From an uncultured Phascolarctobacterium sp. (GTDB lineage: Bacteria; Bacillota; Negativicutes; Acidaminococcales; Acidaminococcaceae), in NCBI GenBank assembly GCA_937906915.1, contig CALCUU010000223.1:1-5281 (forward strand): 5,281 bases of DNA. The letters are read 5' to 3'. A program made the position numbers and the translations under genes. The notes beneath the pieces were generated by a model. The model saw only the letters and a list, made by a program, of their open reading frames with translations. It did not search any database and was not told where the DNA came from. Numbering within the stretch: position 1 is the stretch's first letter; each line of letters opens with the position of its first letter. Of the stretch, positions 1-4,482 are shown in pieces.

Positions 1-256
1 CCGAATAGGTGGAGACCAGTGTCGCCAAAAGAATTGCTAGGAAAATTCCGCAGGTTTCAATCCAGTCACCGTGCCCCATAAAAACGAAGACTACGTTTAC
101 AAAAAGAGCGAAGAGTAAAATTTTGATGATGGGGTCTTTAAAATTATCCAGCAGCTTGTCGAGAAAAGTATCCCGTGGCGGTTGGGACAAAGTGTTGTTG
201 CCGTATTTTTCTAATGAAGCTTGTACCTGCTCCGAAGTTAAACCAAATTTTTTCAT
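1..256 (-). CDS. Calcium-type P-type ATPase, N-terminal fragment (runs off the left edge)
   Basis: This is the first 85 codons of a membrane cation pump of the P-type ATPase superfamily, most likely a PMCA/SERCA-like calcium exporter that uses ATP to move Ca2+ out of the cytoplasm. What is seen: residues 1-30 form the short soluble N-terminal segment typical of the cation-ATPase N domain (LTSEQVQASLEKYGNN, then a PPR turn). An amphipathic stretch KLLDNFKDPIIKIL (about 34-47) leads into a first membrane helix (about 46-60). After the short polar loop GHGDWIE, a second helix (about 69-83) ends in LATLVSTYS, very characteristic of this subfamily. The catalytic DKTGT loop and the ion-binding helices lie outside the window, so ion specificity is inferred from N-terminal similarity only. 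The ATG at 254-256 is chosen because AGGAGG (263-268) precedes it by 6 nt. The gene is transcribed leftward, alone as far as can be seen. Confidence 0.85.
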   Translation of the reverse strand, partial: MKKFGLTSEQVQASLEKYGNNTLSQPPRDTFLDKLLDNFKDPIIKILLFALFVNVVFVFMGHGDWIETCGIFLAILLATLVSTYS

Positions 257-286
257 AACCATCCTCCTGAATATTTCAAAACTTAT

Positions 287-315
287 TAAATAGTTACTTT
301 ATCCGTAAAATACAA
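287..315 (-). promoter_or_regulatory. Candidate promoter of the P-type ATPase gene
   Basis: Read on the minus strand, a TTGTAT -35 box (310-315) is followed after 17 bp by a TATTTA -10 box (287-292). The implied transcript starts near 280 and gives a short leader of about 24 nt with the ribosome binding site at 263-268. The -10 match is only moderate, so this is a plausible assignment, not a strong one. The hairpin at 316-347 directly abuts the -35 box. Confidence 0.45.
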
Positions 316-347
316 GAAAGCTGCATAGCACAGGCTACACAGCTTTC
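316..347. repeat. Two-tier hairpin upstream of the ATPase promoter
   Basis: An outer 8-bp perfect stem (GAAAGCTG 316-323 with CAGCTTTC 340-347) encloses a 2x2 internal loop (CA/CA) and an inner 4-bp stem (TAGC 326-329 with GCTA 334-337) closed by the tetraloop ACAG. It could be an intrinsic terminator on the plus strand, since a T-rich run GCATTATTATTTTT follows. It could also be a weaker terminator on the minus strand, where TTGTATTTTA follows. No identified gene ends here, so its role is unknown. Confidence 0.6.
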
Positions 348-549
348 GCATTATTATTTTTAAAGTTAGGGGAATATTTAATTTAAAACTTCCTCATCAA
401 TTCATATTTTCTTCTAGGGGTATTATAACCTACTTTTGAAAAATTTTCTGCGTGTTTCTGAAAAGTTCGCTAAAAGTTAACAAATTAGAAGAATTTTTAT
501 CAAGATGAGACAGGCGGTGAGATAGTTCAGGTCTTTTGCATACTAATAC
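348..549. other. AT-rich intergenic stretch with no gene
   Basis: No coding region with a ribosome binding site is seen on either strand. The only recognisable element is a minus-strand TATAAT (422-427) with no convincing -35 box. It could start a short transcript ending at the 316-347 hairpin, but nothing else supports that. The stretch otherwise separates the tRNA terminator from the ATPase control region. Confidence 0.5.
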
Positions 550-584
550 AAAAAGCCCCGGAGCTGAAGCTTGGCTCTGGGACT
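550..584 (-). terminator. Intrinsic terminator of the tRNA-Gly transcript
   Basis: On the minus strand an 11-position stem (584-574 with 564-554) contains one G-U pair and one A-C mismatch. It closes a 9-nt loop and is followed by five U residues (554-550). It lies 12 nt beyond the encoded CCA end of the tRNA, the expected place for a single-tRNA transcription unit. Confidence 0.8.
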
Positions 585-595
585 AGGTTTTTAAG

Positions 596-669
596 TGGAG
601 CGGATGACGGGGATCGAACCCGCGTCACTGGTTTGGGAAACCAGTGCTCTACCATTGAGCTACACCCGC
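596..669 (-). tRNA. tRNA-Gly, anticodon CCC
   Basis: The 74-nt minus-strand cloverleaf folds completely. The acceptor stem GCGGGTG pairs with CATCCGC (one G-U). The D arm is GCTC-AATGGTA-GAGC. The anticodon stem CTGGT/ACCAG holds the loop TTCCCAA, with anticodon CCC at 637-635. The T arm has the loop TTCGATC. The discriminator base is U73 and the CCA tail is encoded (598-596). Body and anticodon identify glycine; the tRNA reads GGG. It stands alone, with its own promoter (698-726) and terminator (550-584). Confidence 0.96.
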
Positions 670-697
670 AGATGAAGTTGTGAGGATTACAAGAGTT

Positions 698-726
698 ATT
701 ATACACCGAAGAAAGAGCGGTGGCAA
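698..726 (-). promoter_or_regulatory. Sigma-A-type promoter of the tRNA-Gly gene
   Basis: On the minus strand, TTGCCA (721-726) and a perfect TATAAT (698-703) are separated by exactly 17 bp. Transcription should begin near 691, leaving about 20 nt of 5' leader for RNase P to remove before the mature end at 669. The strength fits a stable-RNA gene. Confidence 0.85.
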
Positions 727-737
727 TTGATTTTGTA

Positions 738-766
738 TTGTACTTTTTCAGGTTTTGTCCTATCAT
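738..766 (+). promoter_or_regulatory. Candidate promoter of the 211-residue protein gene
   Basis: TTGTAC (738-743) and TATCAT (761-766) are separated by 17 bp. An overlapping TATAAG (766-771) is an alternative -10 box but lacks a good -35 partner. The site lies back to back with the tRNA promoter, their -35 boxes only 11 bp apart, so the two units are divergently transcribed from one compact region. The -35 match is weak. Confidence 0.45.
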
Positions 767-787
767 ATAAGGTAAAGCTATTTCAAG

Positions 788-794
788 AAAGGTG
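788..794 (+). promoter_or_regulatory. Ribosome binding site that decides the start at 801
   Basis: AAAGGTG lies 6 nt before the ATG at 801. A GTG at 792 is in frame, but it falls inside this Shine-Dalgarno-like sequence and has no site of its own, so ATG 801 is preferred and removes three residues from the longer reading. Confidence 0.7.
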
Positions 795-800
795 AACGAG

Positions 801-1436
801 ATGGAAAAAGAACTTGTAATTCAAAAAGCTACTTATATAAATGATAGAAGTTATATCCCTCTGACGGTGCTTGCTGCCAACCAACAGCAAAAGTATATTG
901 AACTTTTGACCAGCAAGGACGCAGAGGTTGCCAACAAGGAAATGGCAGAAAAATTACTGGGAGAATATTTGCCTTCCGTAGAAAAAACTTTGAAAGCACT
1001 TACTGCCATGGAGGAAGAAGCCTCCGAATTTACCGGGGAGCTGGAAAAATTGTATAAGACCGCCCTGCGACTTGCCTATATTTTGCGAGTACGCTTTGGC
1101 ACTTTGCTGGACTTTCTTGCCGGTGAGGAAACTGACGGCGCCAAGGTCAACGCTTTGTTAGGACAAACCTTTTTTGATTTCCACAATAGCGTTCTGGAAT
1201 TTAATAATCTTTACGCGCTTATCATTAAAGGCGAAGGAACCTACAACCTTAATTCTGAAAGCGTTCCCTTAATTCAAAATGGTATGACCTATTGGGAAGT
1301 TTCCGACGTGTTGCGTATGCCCTGCAGCGTCAACAAGGGTGACACCTATTATTGGACTAGTGACGAAGAAAATTTCACTCTTGTGGTAACCTTTGATGAA
1401 GAGGGCGAAGCAAGCCCCGTCCACGTAAACGAATAA
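801..1436 (+). CDS. Unrecognised cytoplasmic protein with a BamE/SmpA-like C-terminal segment
   Basis: I do not recognise this 211-residue protein as a named family. What is seen: no signal peptide, lipobox or obvious membrane helix. Residues about 25-145 are predominantly helical and rich in Glu, Lys and Leu (for example EKTLKALTAMEEEASEF at 61-77 and the basic patch LRLAYILRVRFGTLLDFL at 89-106). The C-terminal part (about 158-204) follows the pattern seen in BamE/SmpA/OmlA-type domains: GMTYWEV (161-167), then LxxP (171-174), an aromatic YYW (183-185), and a final strand TLVVTFDEEG (193-202). In known BamE proteins this fold sits on an exported lipoprotein, so its place on an apparently cytoplasmic chain is odd; the similarity is by eye only. 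The protein is acidic, especially at the end. The gene is monocistronic: likely promoter at 738-766, ribosome binding site at 788-794, terminator just after the stop. The gene is surely real; its function is unknown. Confidence 0.85.
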   Translation: MEKELVIQKATYINDRSYIPLTVLAANQQQKYIELLTSKDAEVANKEMAEKLLGEYLPSVEKTLKALTAMEEEASEFTGELEKLYKTALRLAYILRVRFGTLLDFLAGEETDGAKVNALLGQTFFDFHNSVLEFNNLYALIIKGEGTYNLNSESVPLIQNGMTYWEVSDVLRMPCSVNKGDTYYWTSDEENFTLVVTFDEEGEASPVHVNE

Positions 1437-1443
1437 AAAATTA

Positions 1444-1478
1444 ACGCCTACCGCAAGCTTTTGCGATAGGCGTTTTTT
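1444..1478. terminator. Bidirectional intrinsic terminator between convergent genes
   Basis: A 13-position stem (1444-1456 with 1461-1473, one C-A mismatch) is closed by the tetraloop GCTT. On the plus strand it runs into six T residues (1473-1478), ending the gene at 801-1436. On the minus strand the stem is followed after a short gap by the complement of AAAAAA at 1435-1440, so it can also end the dehydrogenase transcript, whose stop codon is at 1490-1488. Confidence 0.88.
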
Positions 1479-1487
1479 ATTTTGGGG

Positions 1488-2546
1488 TTATTTGTCGAAA
1501 ATTACCAAGGGTTTAATCAAATCTGCAGGCTTGTCCTTCATAAGCATCAGGGCTTCTTTCACGCCGTCCCAACCGTGGAATACGTGGGTAATCATTTTTT
1601 CCGGGTGAATGCGTCCGGAGGTAATCAAGCGCGCCAGTTTTTCAGAGCGGAGTCTGCCACCGGGCATCAAGCCGCCGACAATGGTCTTGTGACCCATGCC
1701 TGCGCCCCATTCAACGCGGGGGATTTTCACGTAGTCGCCTACGCCCAGGTAGTTTACGTTACCGATTCTGCCACCGGGTTTCAGCATACGGATTGCTTGG
1801 TCGAAGGTGTCAACGTCGCCGCCAGCGATGATAATCTTATCAACGGGACCGCCGTTCAGCGCCATAATTTGCTCTACGATATCGCCGTTGCGATAGTTTA
1901 CAATGTGGGTTGCGCCGTATTCTTTTGCCAGTTCCACACAATTTTTGCGAGAGCCTACAGCGTAGATGTTTGCTGCGCCACGAATTGCCGCTGCTGCTAC
2001 AGCCATTAAGCCTACAGGACCGATGCCGATGACTGCTACGTTGTCGCCGAATTGGATATCTGCCAGTTCTGCACCGTGGAAGCCGGTGGGAACCATATCG
2101 CTCAGCATGCAAGCTGCGCCTAAGTCCATGCCTTCGGGCAGGTGCGCCAAGTTGCCGTCTGCGTCATTTACGTGGAAGTATTCTGCGAAAACACCGTCTT
2201 TGAAGTTGGAGAACTTCCAACCGCTCAGCATGCCACCACTGTGCATTGCGTAGCCTTCTTGTGCTTCGAGGGAGTTCCAATCGGGAGTGATTGCAGAGAT
2301 GATAACCTTGTCGCCGGGTTTGAAGTCTTTAACCAGTTCGCCAACTTGTACAACTTCGCCAACTGCTTCGTGACCTAAAATCATATCTTCTCTTTCACCA
2401 ATTGCGCCTTCCCAAACGGTATGCACGTCAGAGGTGCAAGGTGCCAAAGCGATAGGCTTGCAGATTGCGTCCAAGGGACCGCATTTCGGCATATCTTTTT
2501 CTACCCAACCGGTAGCTCCAATTTTTAACATTGCGTAACCTTTCAT
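1488..2546 (-). CDS. adh: NADP(H)-dependent zinc secondary-alcohol dehydrogenase
   Basis: This 352-residue cytoplasmic medium-chain dehydrogenase interconverts secondary alcohols and ketones (and more slowly primary alcohols and aldehydes) with NADP(H). It is the same length as, and very similar throughout to, the Thermoanaerobacter brockii / Clostridium beijerinckii enzymes. The catalytic zinc ligands of that family are all present: Cys37 (APCTSD), His59 and Glu60 (GHEAVGE), and Asp150 (MLSDM). The structural zinc lobe is absent, as in those relatives. The Rossmann loop is GIGPVG (174-179). The residues that favour NADP over NAD are conserved: Gly198, Ser199, Arg200 (VGSR) and Tyr218 (NYRNG). 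The C-terminus LMLMKDKPADLIKPLVIF is typical. ATG 2546 is chosen because AGGAGG (2555-2560) precedes it by 8 nt and the MKGYAML start matches the family. The gene is transcribed alone. The role is probably fermentative redox balancing, with NADPH disposal or regeneration; the physiological substrate cannot be read from sequence. Confidence 0.96.
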   Translation of the reverse strand: MKGYAMLKIGATGWVEKDMPKCGPLDAICKPIALAPCTSDVHTVWEGAIGEREDMILGHEAVGEVVQVGELVKDFKPGDKVIISAITPDWNSLEAQEGYAMHSGGMLSGWKFSNFKDGVFAEYFHVNDADGNLAHLPEGMDLGAACMLSDMVPTGFHGAELADIQFGDNVAVIGIGPVGLMAVAAAAIRGAANIYAVGSRKNCVELAKEYGATHIVNYRNGDIVEQIMALNGGPVDKIIIAGGDVDTFDQAIRMLKPGGRIGNVNYLGVGDYVKIPRVEWGAGMGHKTIVGGLMPGGRLRSEKLARLITSGRIHPEKMITHVFHGWDGVKEALMLMKDKPADLIKPLVIFDK

Positions 2547-2583
2547 ATTATCTTCCTCCTTAATTCAAACGATTTTATTTTAC

Positions 2584-2651
2584 GTGATTTAGTTTTTATC
2601 TTGTGTCTTCATTATAAAGTAATTTATTGTCCAGTTCTGTGACTAAATCAC
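2584..2651. repeat. 10-bp inverted repeat flanking the dehydrogenase -10 box
   Basis: GTGATTTAGT at 2584-2593 recurs as its exact reverse complement ACTAAATCAC at 2642-2651, 48 bp apart. The copies bracket the dehydrogenase -10 box and inferred start. The right-hand copy forms most of the near-palindrome at 2638-2652. The left-hand copy falls in the inferred 5' leader. The arrangement would suit a regulator bound at two sites, but no regulator is identified. Confidence 0.55.
2611..2616 (-). promoter_or_regulatory. -10 box of the dehydrogenase promoter; -35 box poor
   Basis: A perfect TATAAT on the minus strand lies 64 bp upstream of the ATG, with transcription expected to begin near 2604. 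At 17 bp spacing the -35 hexamer would be CAGAAC (2634-2639), a poor match. A TGGACA (2628-2633) is only 11 bp away, too close to serve. A good -10 with a poor -35 suggests a promoter that needs an activator; see the near-palindrome that overlaps the -35 position. Confidence 0.6.
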
Positions 2652-2652
2652 A
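2638..2652. promoter_or_regulatory. Near-palindromic candidate operator of the dehydrogenase gene
   Basis: TGTGACTAAATCACA has perfect 5-bp arms, TGTGA and TCACA, around a 5-bp centre. The arms equal those of CRP-family sites, although the classic E. coli site has a 6-bp centre. Its centre at 2645 is about 41 bp upstream of the inferred start, the position used by class II CRP/FNR-type activators, where the protein takes over from a poor -35 box. The binding protein is inferred, not shown. Confidence 0.5.
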
Positions 2653-2746
2653 ATTCATACCTTGTTAGTAAAATTTTATCATAATTTTTCAAAATAGTGT
2701 GTGAGGAAAAAGTGAAAGGTGCAAAATGGAATAGATTTTTGTTTTG

Positions 2747-2775
2747 TTGTATTCGTATTAGAATTAAGATATAAT
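2747..2775 (+). promoter_or_regulatory. Promoter of the MNT/HEPN operon
   Basis: TTGTAT (2747-2752) and a perfect TATAAT (2770-2775) are spaced by 17 bp, giving a start near 2782 and a leader of about 27 nt that includes the AAGGAGGGAGG ribosome binding site. The promoter lies inside the longer open frame that begins at 2719, which argues that the true coding start is the downstream ATG at 2809. Confidence 0.75.
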
Positions 2776-2808
2776 CAAAGTATAAACGACAAGGAGGGAG
2801 GCAATCTT

Positions 2809-3135
2809 ATGGATAAACAAATGGTAGATGAATTAGTAGCTGGTTTACTAAAAATTGTTGATGAGCAACTGGTTAGCGTTATTCTTTATGGTTCTGTTGC
2901 CAGAGGGACTGCTTCTTCTGAATCAGATATTGATGTTGCCCTGTTGATAAAAGGAAGTTTGAGTTCTGTTACTGAAAATAAACTCTCTGATTTTATCGTA
3001 GATATGAACTTGAAATATGACAAGGTTTTTTCTGTAATTGATATTGATATTGACAACTACGAAAAATGGAAAGCAGTAGCACCATTTTATAAAAATGTAA
3101 AACAGGACGGTATAGTATTATGGAAGGCAGCGTAA
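2809..3135 (+). CDS. mntA: MNT-type nucleotidyltransferase, probable type VII antitoxin
   Basis: This small (108-residue) cytoplasmic protein is a minimal nucleotidyltransferase. The diagnostic motif is complete: GSVARG (28-33) followed by SDIDV (39-43), supplying the catalytic-site Gly28-Ser29 and the metal-binding pair Asp40 and Asp42. A third acidic cluster, IDIDID (77-82), is where the third catalytic carboxylate is expected. In characterised type VII systems (MntA-HepT) such enzymes inactivate the partner HEPN RNase by adding AMP to it. By analogy this is the antitoxin; the activity is inferred. ATG 2809 is chosen for the overlapping GGAGG/GGGAGG sites at 2793-2801; an upstream in-frame GTG (2719) precedes the promoter. 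The stop lies inside the next gene, with a 16-bp overlap, so the two are co-translated. By hand count 2821-3120 is about 33% GC, against about 50% in neighbouring genes, suggesting acquisition. Stand-alone MNT proteins with other roles exist; the partner makes the antitoxin reading the best one. Confidence 0.88.
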   Translation: MDKQMVDELVAGLLKIVDEQLVSVILYGSVARGTASSESDIDVALLIKGSLSSVTENKLSDFIVDMNLKYDKVFSVIDIDIDNYEKWKAVAPFYKNVKQDGIVLWKAA

Positions 3136-3524
3136 TAGATTTATCTAAGTATCGCTATCAAAGCGCCGAAGAAGATTTGGCTGCGTCCAAAACTTTGTTA
3201 GATGCGAAGCAATATAGAGCTTCGGTTAACCGTTCTTATTATGCGCTGTTTCATACGTTAAGAGCGGTTACTGCACTTGATGGCTTTGATTCTAGCAAGC
3301 ATTCTGGGATAATCGCCTTTTTCAACAGAACTTATGTTAAAGAAGGAATTTTTGATAAGAGCTTATCGAAATGTATAGACATATCCTTTAGGTTGCGTGA
3401 GAAAGCAGATTATCAAGACTTTATGGTGATTACAAAAGAGCAGGCAGAAGAACAGTATCGTAAATCTGAGCAGCTTATGCTTGTCGTAAAACCTTATTTA
3501 GAAGAACAATGGAATAAAAAATAA
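3120..3524 (+). CDS. HEPN-domain protein, probable toxin partner of the MNT enzyme
   Basis: This 134-residue, mostly helical cytoplasmic protein belongs to the HEPN superfamily, many of whose members are metal-independent RNases. The signature helix is AEEDLAASKTLLDAKQYRASVNRSYYALFHTLRA (16-49 region). It contains the Rx4-6H ribonuclease-type motif as Arg38-x6-His45 with the preceding polar Asn37. The later EKADYQDF and EQAEEQYRKSEQLM helix are also standard. The form resembles the general HEPN family more than classical HepT (DUF86), so I leave the symbol empty. The start at 3120 overlaps the end of the MNT gene by 16 bp. The only nearby ribosome binding site is a weak AGGA (3104-3107) 12 nt away, so translation is probably coupled to the upstream gene. 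GC is about 37% (hand count of 3121-3520). Expected role: RNase toxin neutralised by the MNT enzyme. An RNA-binding accessory role without toxicity is the main alternative. Confidence 0.87.
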   Translation: MEGSVIDLSKYRYQSAEEDLAASKTLLDAKQYRASVNRSYYALFHTLRAVTALDGFDSSKHSGIIAFFNRTYVKEGIFDKSLSKCIDISFRLREKADYQDFMVITKEQAEEQYRKSEQLMLVVKPYLEEQWNKK

Positions 3525-3560
3525 AAGACTTCATCAGTTTTGAACTGGTGAAGTCTTTTA
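3522..3560 (+). terminator. Strong intrinsic terminator of the MNT/HEPN operon
   Basis: A stem of up to 18 bp (3522-3539 with 3543-3560, a single G-U pair) is closed by a tiny loop and includes TTTT (3556-3559), followed by ATTCTTC. The stem begins with the HEPN stop codon TAA itself. It isolates the cassette from the HAD gene, which has its own promoter. The symmetry lets it also work on the opposite strand. Confidence 0.88.
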
Positions 3561-3595
3561 TTCTTCAAATCTAACTCTGTTTCAGAAATTTTGTT

Positions 3596-3623
3596 TTGCT
3601 CAAAACTGTTTATGCTTTATAAT
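3596..3623 (+). promoter_or_regulatory. Candidate promoter of the HAD/M24 operon
   Basis: TTGCTC (3596-3601) and a perfect TATAAT (3618-3623) are 16 bp apart. The implied start is near 3630, leaving a leader of about 28 nt before the ATG at 3658 that contains AAGGAG at 3645-3650. Confidence 0.65.
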
Positions 3624-3657
3624 ATAAATATATTTAGTTTTAACAAGGAGAGGTATT

Positions 3658-4461
3658 ATGGCTGATTTAGAGCGTTTAGGACAAATAAAATGTTTTCTGT
3701 TTGATATGGACGGCACCATCAATTTAGGCAACGAGCTTATTCCCGGTATGGAAGGCTTCTTTGACAAATTGAAGGCTGCTGGTCGTGAATATTATCTTTT
3801 GACCAACAATTCTTCCCGTGACCACCAGCACTATGTAAATAAAATGAATGGCTTGGGCGTACCCGTTACCCGCGAGAACGTGCTGATTTCTACAGATGCC
3901 TTCACTAATTATATGGTGAAGAACCATCCTCAAGGCAAGTTCTACGTTTTGGGCACTCCCCAATTGGAAAAGAACATTGCTGACGCAGGTCTTACAATGA
4001 CCAAAACCTTGGAGGAAGGTGCAGACTTCGTGGTTGTTGGCTTCGACCAAACCTTAACCTACGAAAAGCTGACCACCGCTTGCCGTTTGATTGACAAAGG
4101 CGTTCCTTACGTTGCAACTCATCCTGACGTGCGTTGCCCCATCGAAGGTGGCGAGTTCATTCCTGATACCGGTGCAATGATTGAGCTTATCAAAACTGCT
4201 ACCGGCAAAAGCCCCTCTATGATTTTTGGCAAACCCTTCCAATATATGGTGGACGTTGTCCTTGACCAAACTGGCTACAAAAAAGAAGAAATTGCCATGG
4301 TTGGCGACAGACTTTCCACTGACATTGCCTTTGGCTTGAACAACGGTATTCTTTCCGTAATGGTTCTTACTGGCGAAGCAACTATGGAAGATGTGGAAAA
4401 CGGTAATATCAAACCGGACATTATTCTGCCCCACGCTAAGGAGATTTTAAATTATTTGTAA
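3658..4461 (+). CDS. HAD-IIA (NagD-type) phosphatase
   Basis: This 267-residue cytoplasmic protein is a haloacid-dehalogenase-superfamily phosphohydrolase of subfamily IIA. All four core motifs are visible. Motif I is FDMDGT, with nucleophile Asp16 and acid/base Asp18. Motif II is LLTNNSS, with Thr49. Motif III is Lys192 in FGKP. Motif IV is GDRLSTDI, with Asp217 and Asp222 for Mg2+. The C2-type cap lies between motifs II and III and carries the family hallmark THPDVRCPIEGGEFIPDTG (154-172). Relatives dephosphorylate small phosphate esters such as p-nitrophenyl phosphate, nucleotides or phosphoglycolate; the true substrate here is unknown. ATG 3658 follows AAGGAG (3645-3650) by 7 nt. The next gene starts 21 nt after the stop with no terminator between, so the two are probably co-transcribed. 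GC is about 52% over 3841-3900 and 4021-4140 (hand count). Family assignment is firm; physiological role is open. Confidence 0.93.
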   Translation: MADLERLGQIKCFLFDMDGTINLGNELIPGMEGFFDKLKAAGREYYLLTNNSSRDHQHYVNKMNGLGVPVTRENVLISTDAFTNYMVKNHPQGKFYVLGTPQLEKNIADAGLTMTKTLEEGADFVVVGFDQTLTYEKLTTACRLIDKGVPYVATHPDVRCPIEGGEFIPDTGAMIELIKTATGKSPSMIFGKPFQYMVDVVLDQTGYKKEEIAMVGDRLSTDIAFGLNNGILSVMVLTGEATMEDVENGNIKPDIILPHAKEILNYL

Positions 4462-4482
4462 TGCCCTAAAGGAGAAAACACT

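Noticed and set aside
9..293. A 94-codon plus-strand frame
   Set aside because: It is antisense to the P-type ATPase N-terminus, which has clear family features and a proper ribosome binding site.
527..766. A 79-codon minus-strand frame across the tRNA
   Set aside because: It runs through the tRNA-Gly gene, its promoter and its terminator, so it cannot be a real protein gene.
1482..2378. Open frames on the plus strand opposite the dehydrogenase (1482-2009, 1966-2253, 2142-2378), and 1840-2112 on the minus strand
   Set aside because: They lie within the confidently identified dehydrogenase gene in other frames, show no family features and are explained as shadows of its codon pattern.
2719..2808. 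A 30-codon upstream extension of the MNT protein starting at GTG 2719
   Set aside because: The best promoter (2747-2775) lies inside it, its translation does not look like part of an MNT domain, and ATG 2809 has a very strong ribosome binding site.
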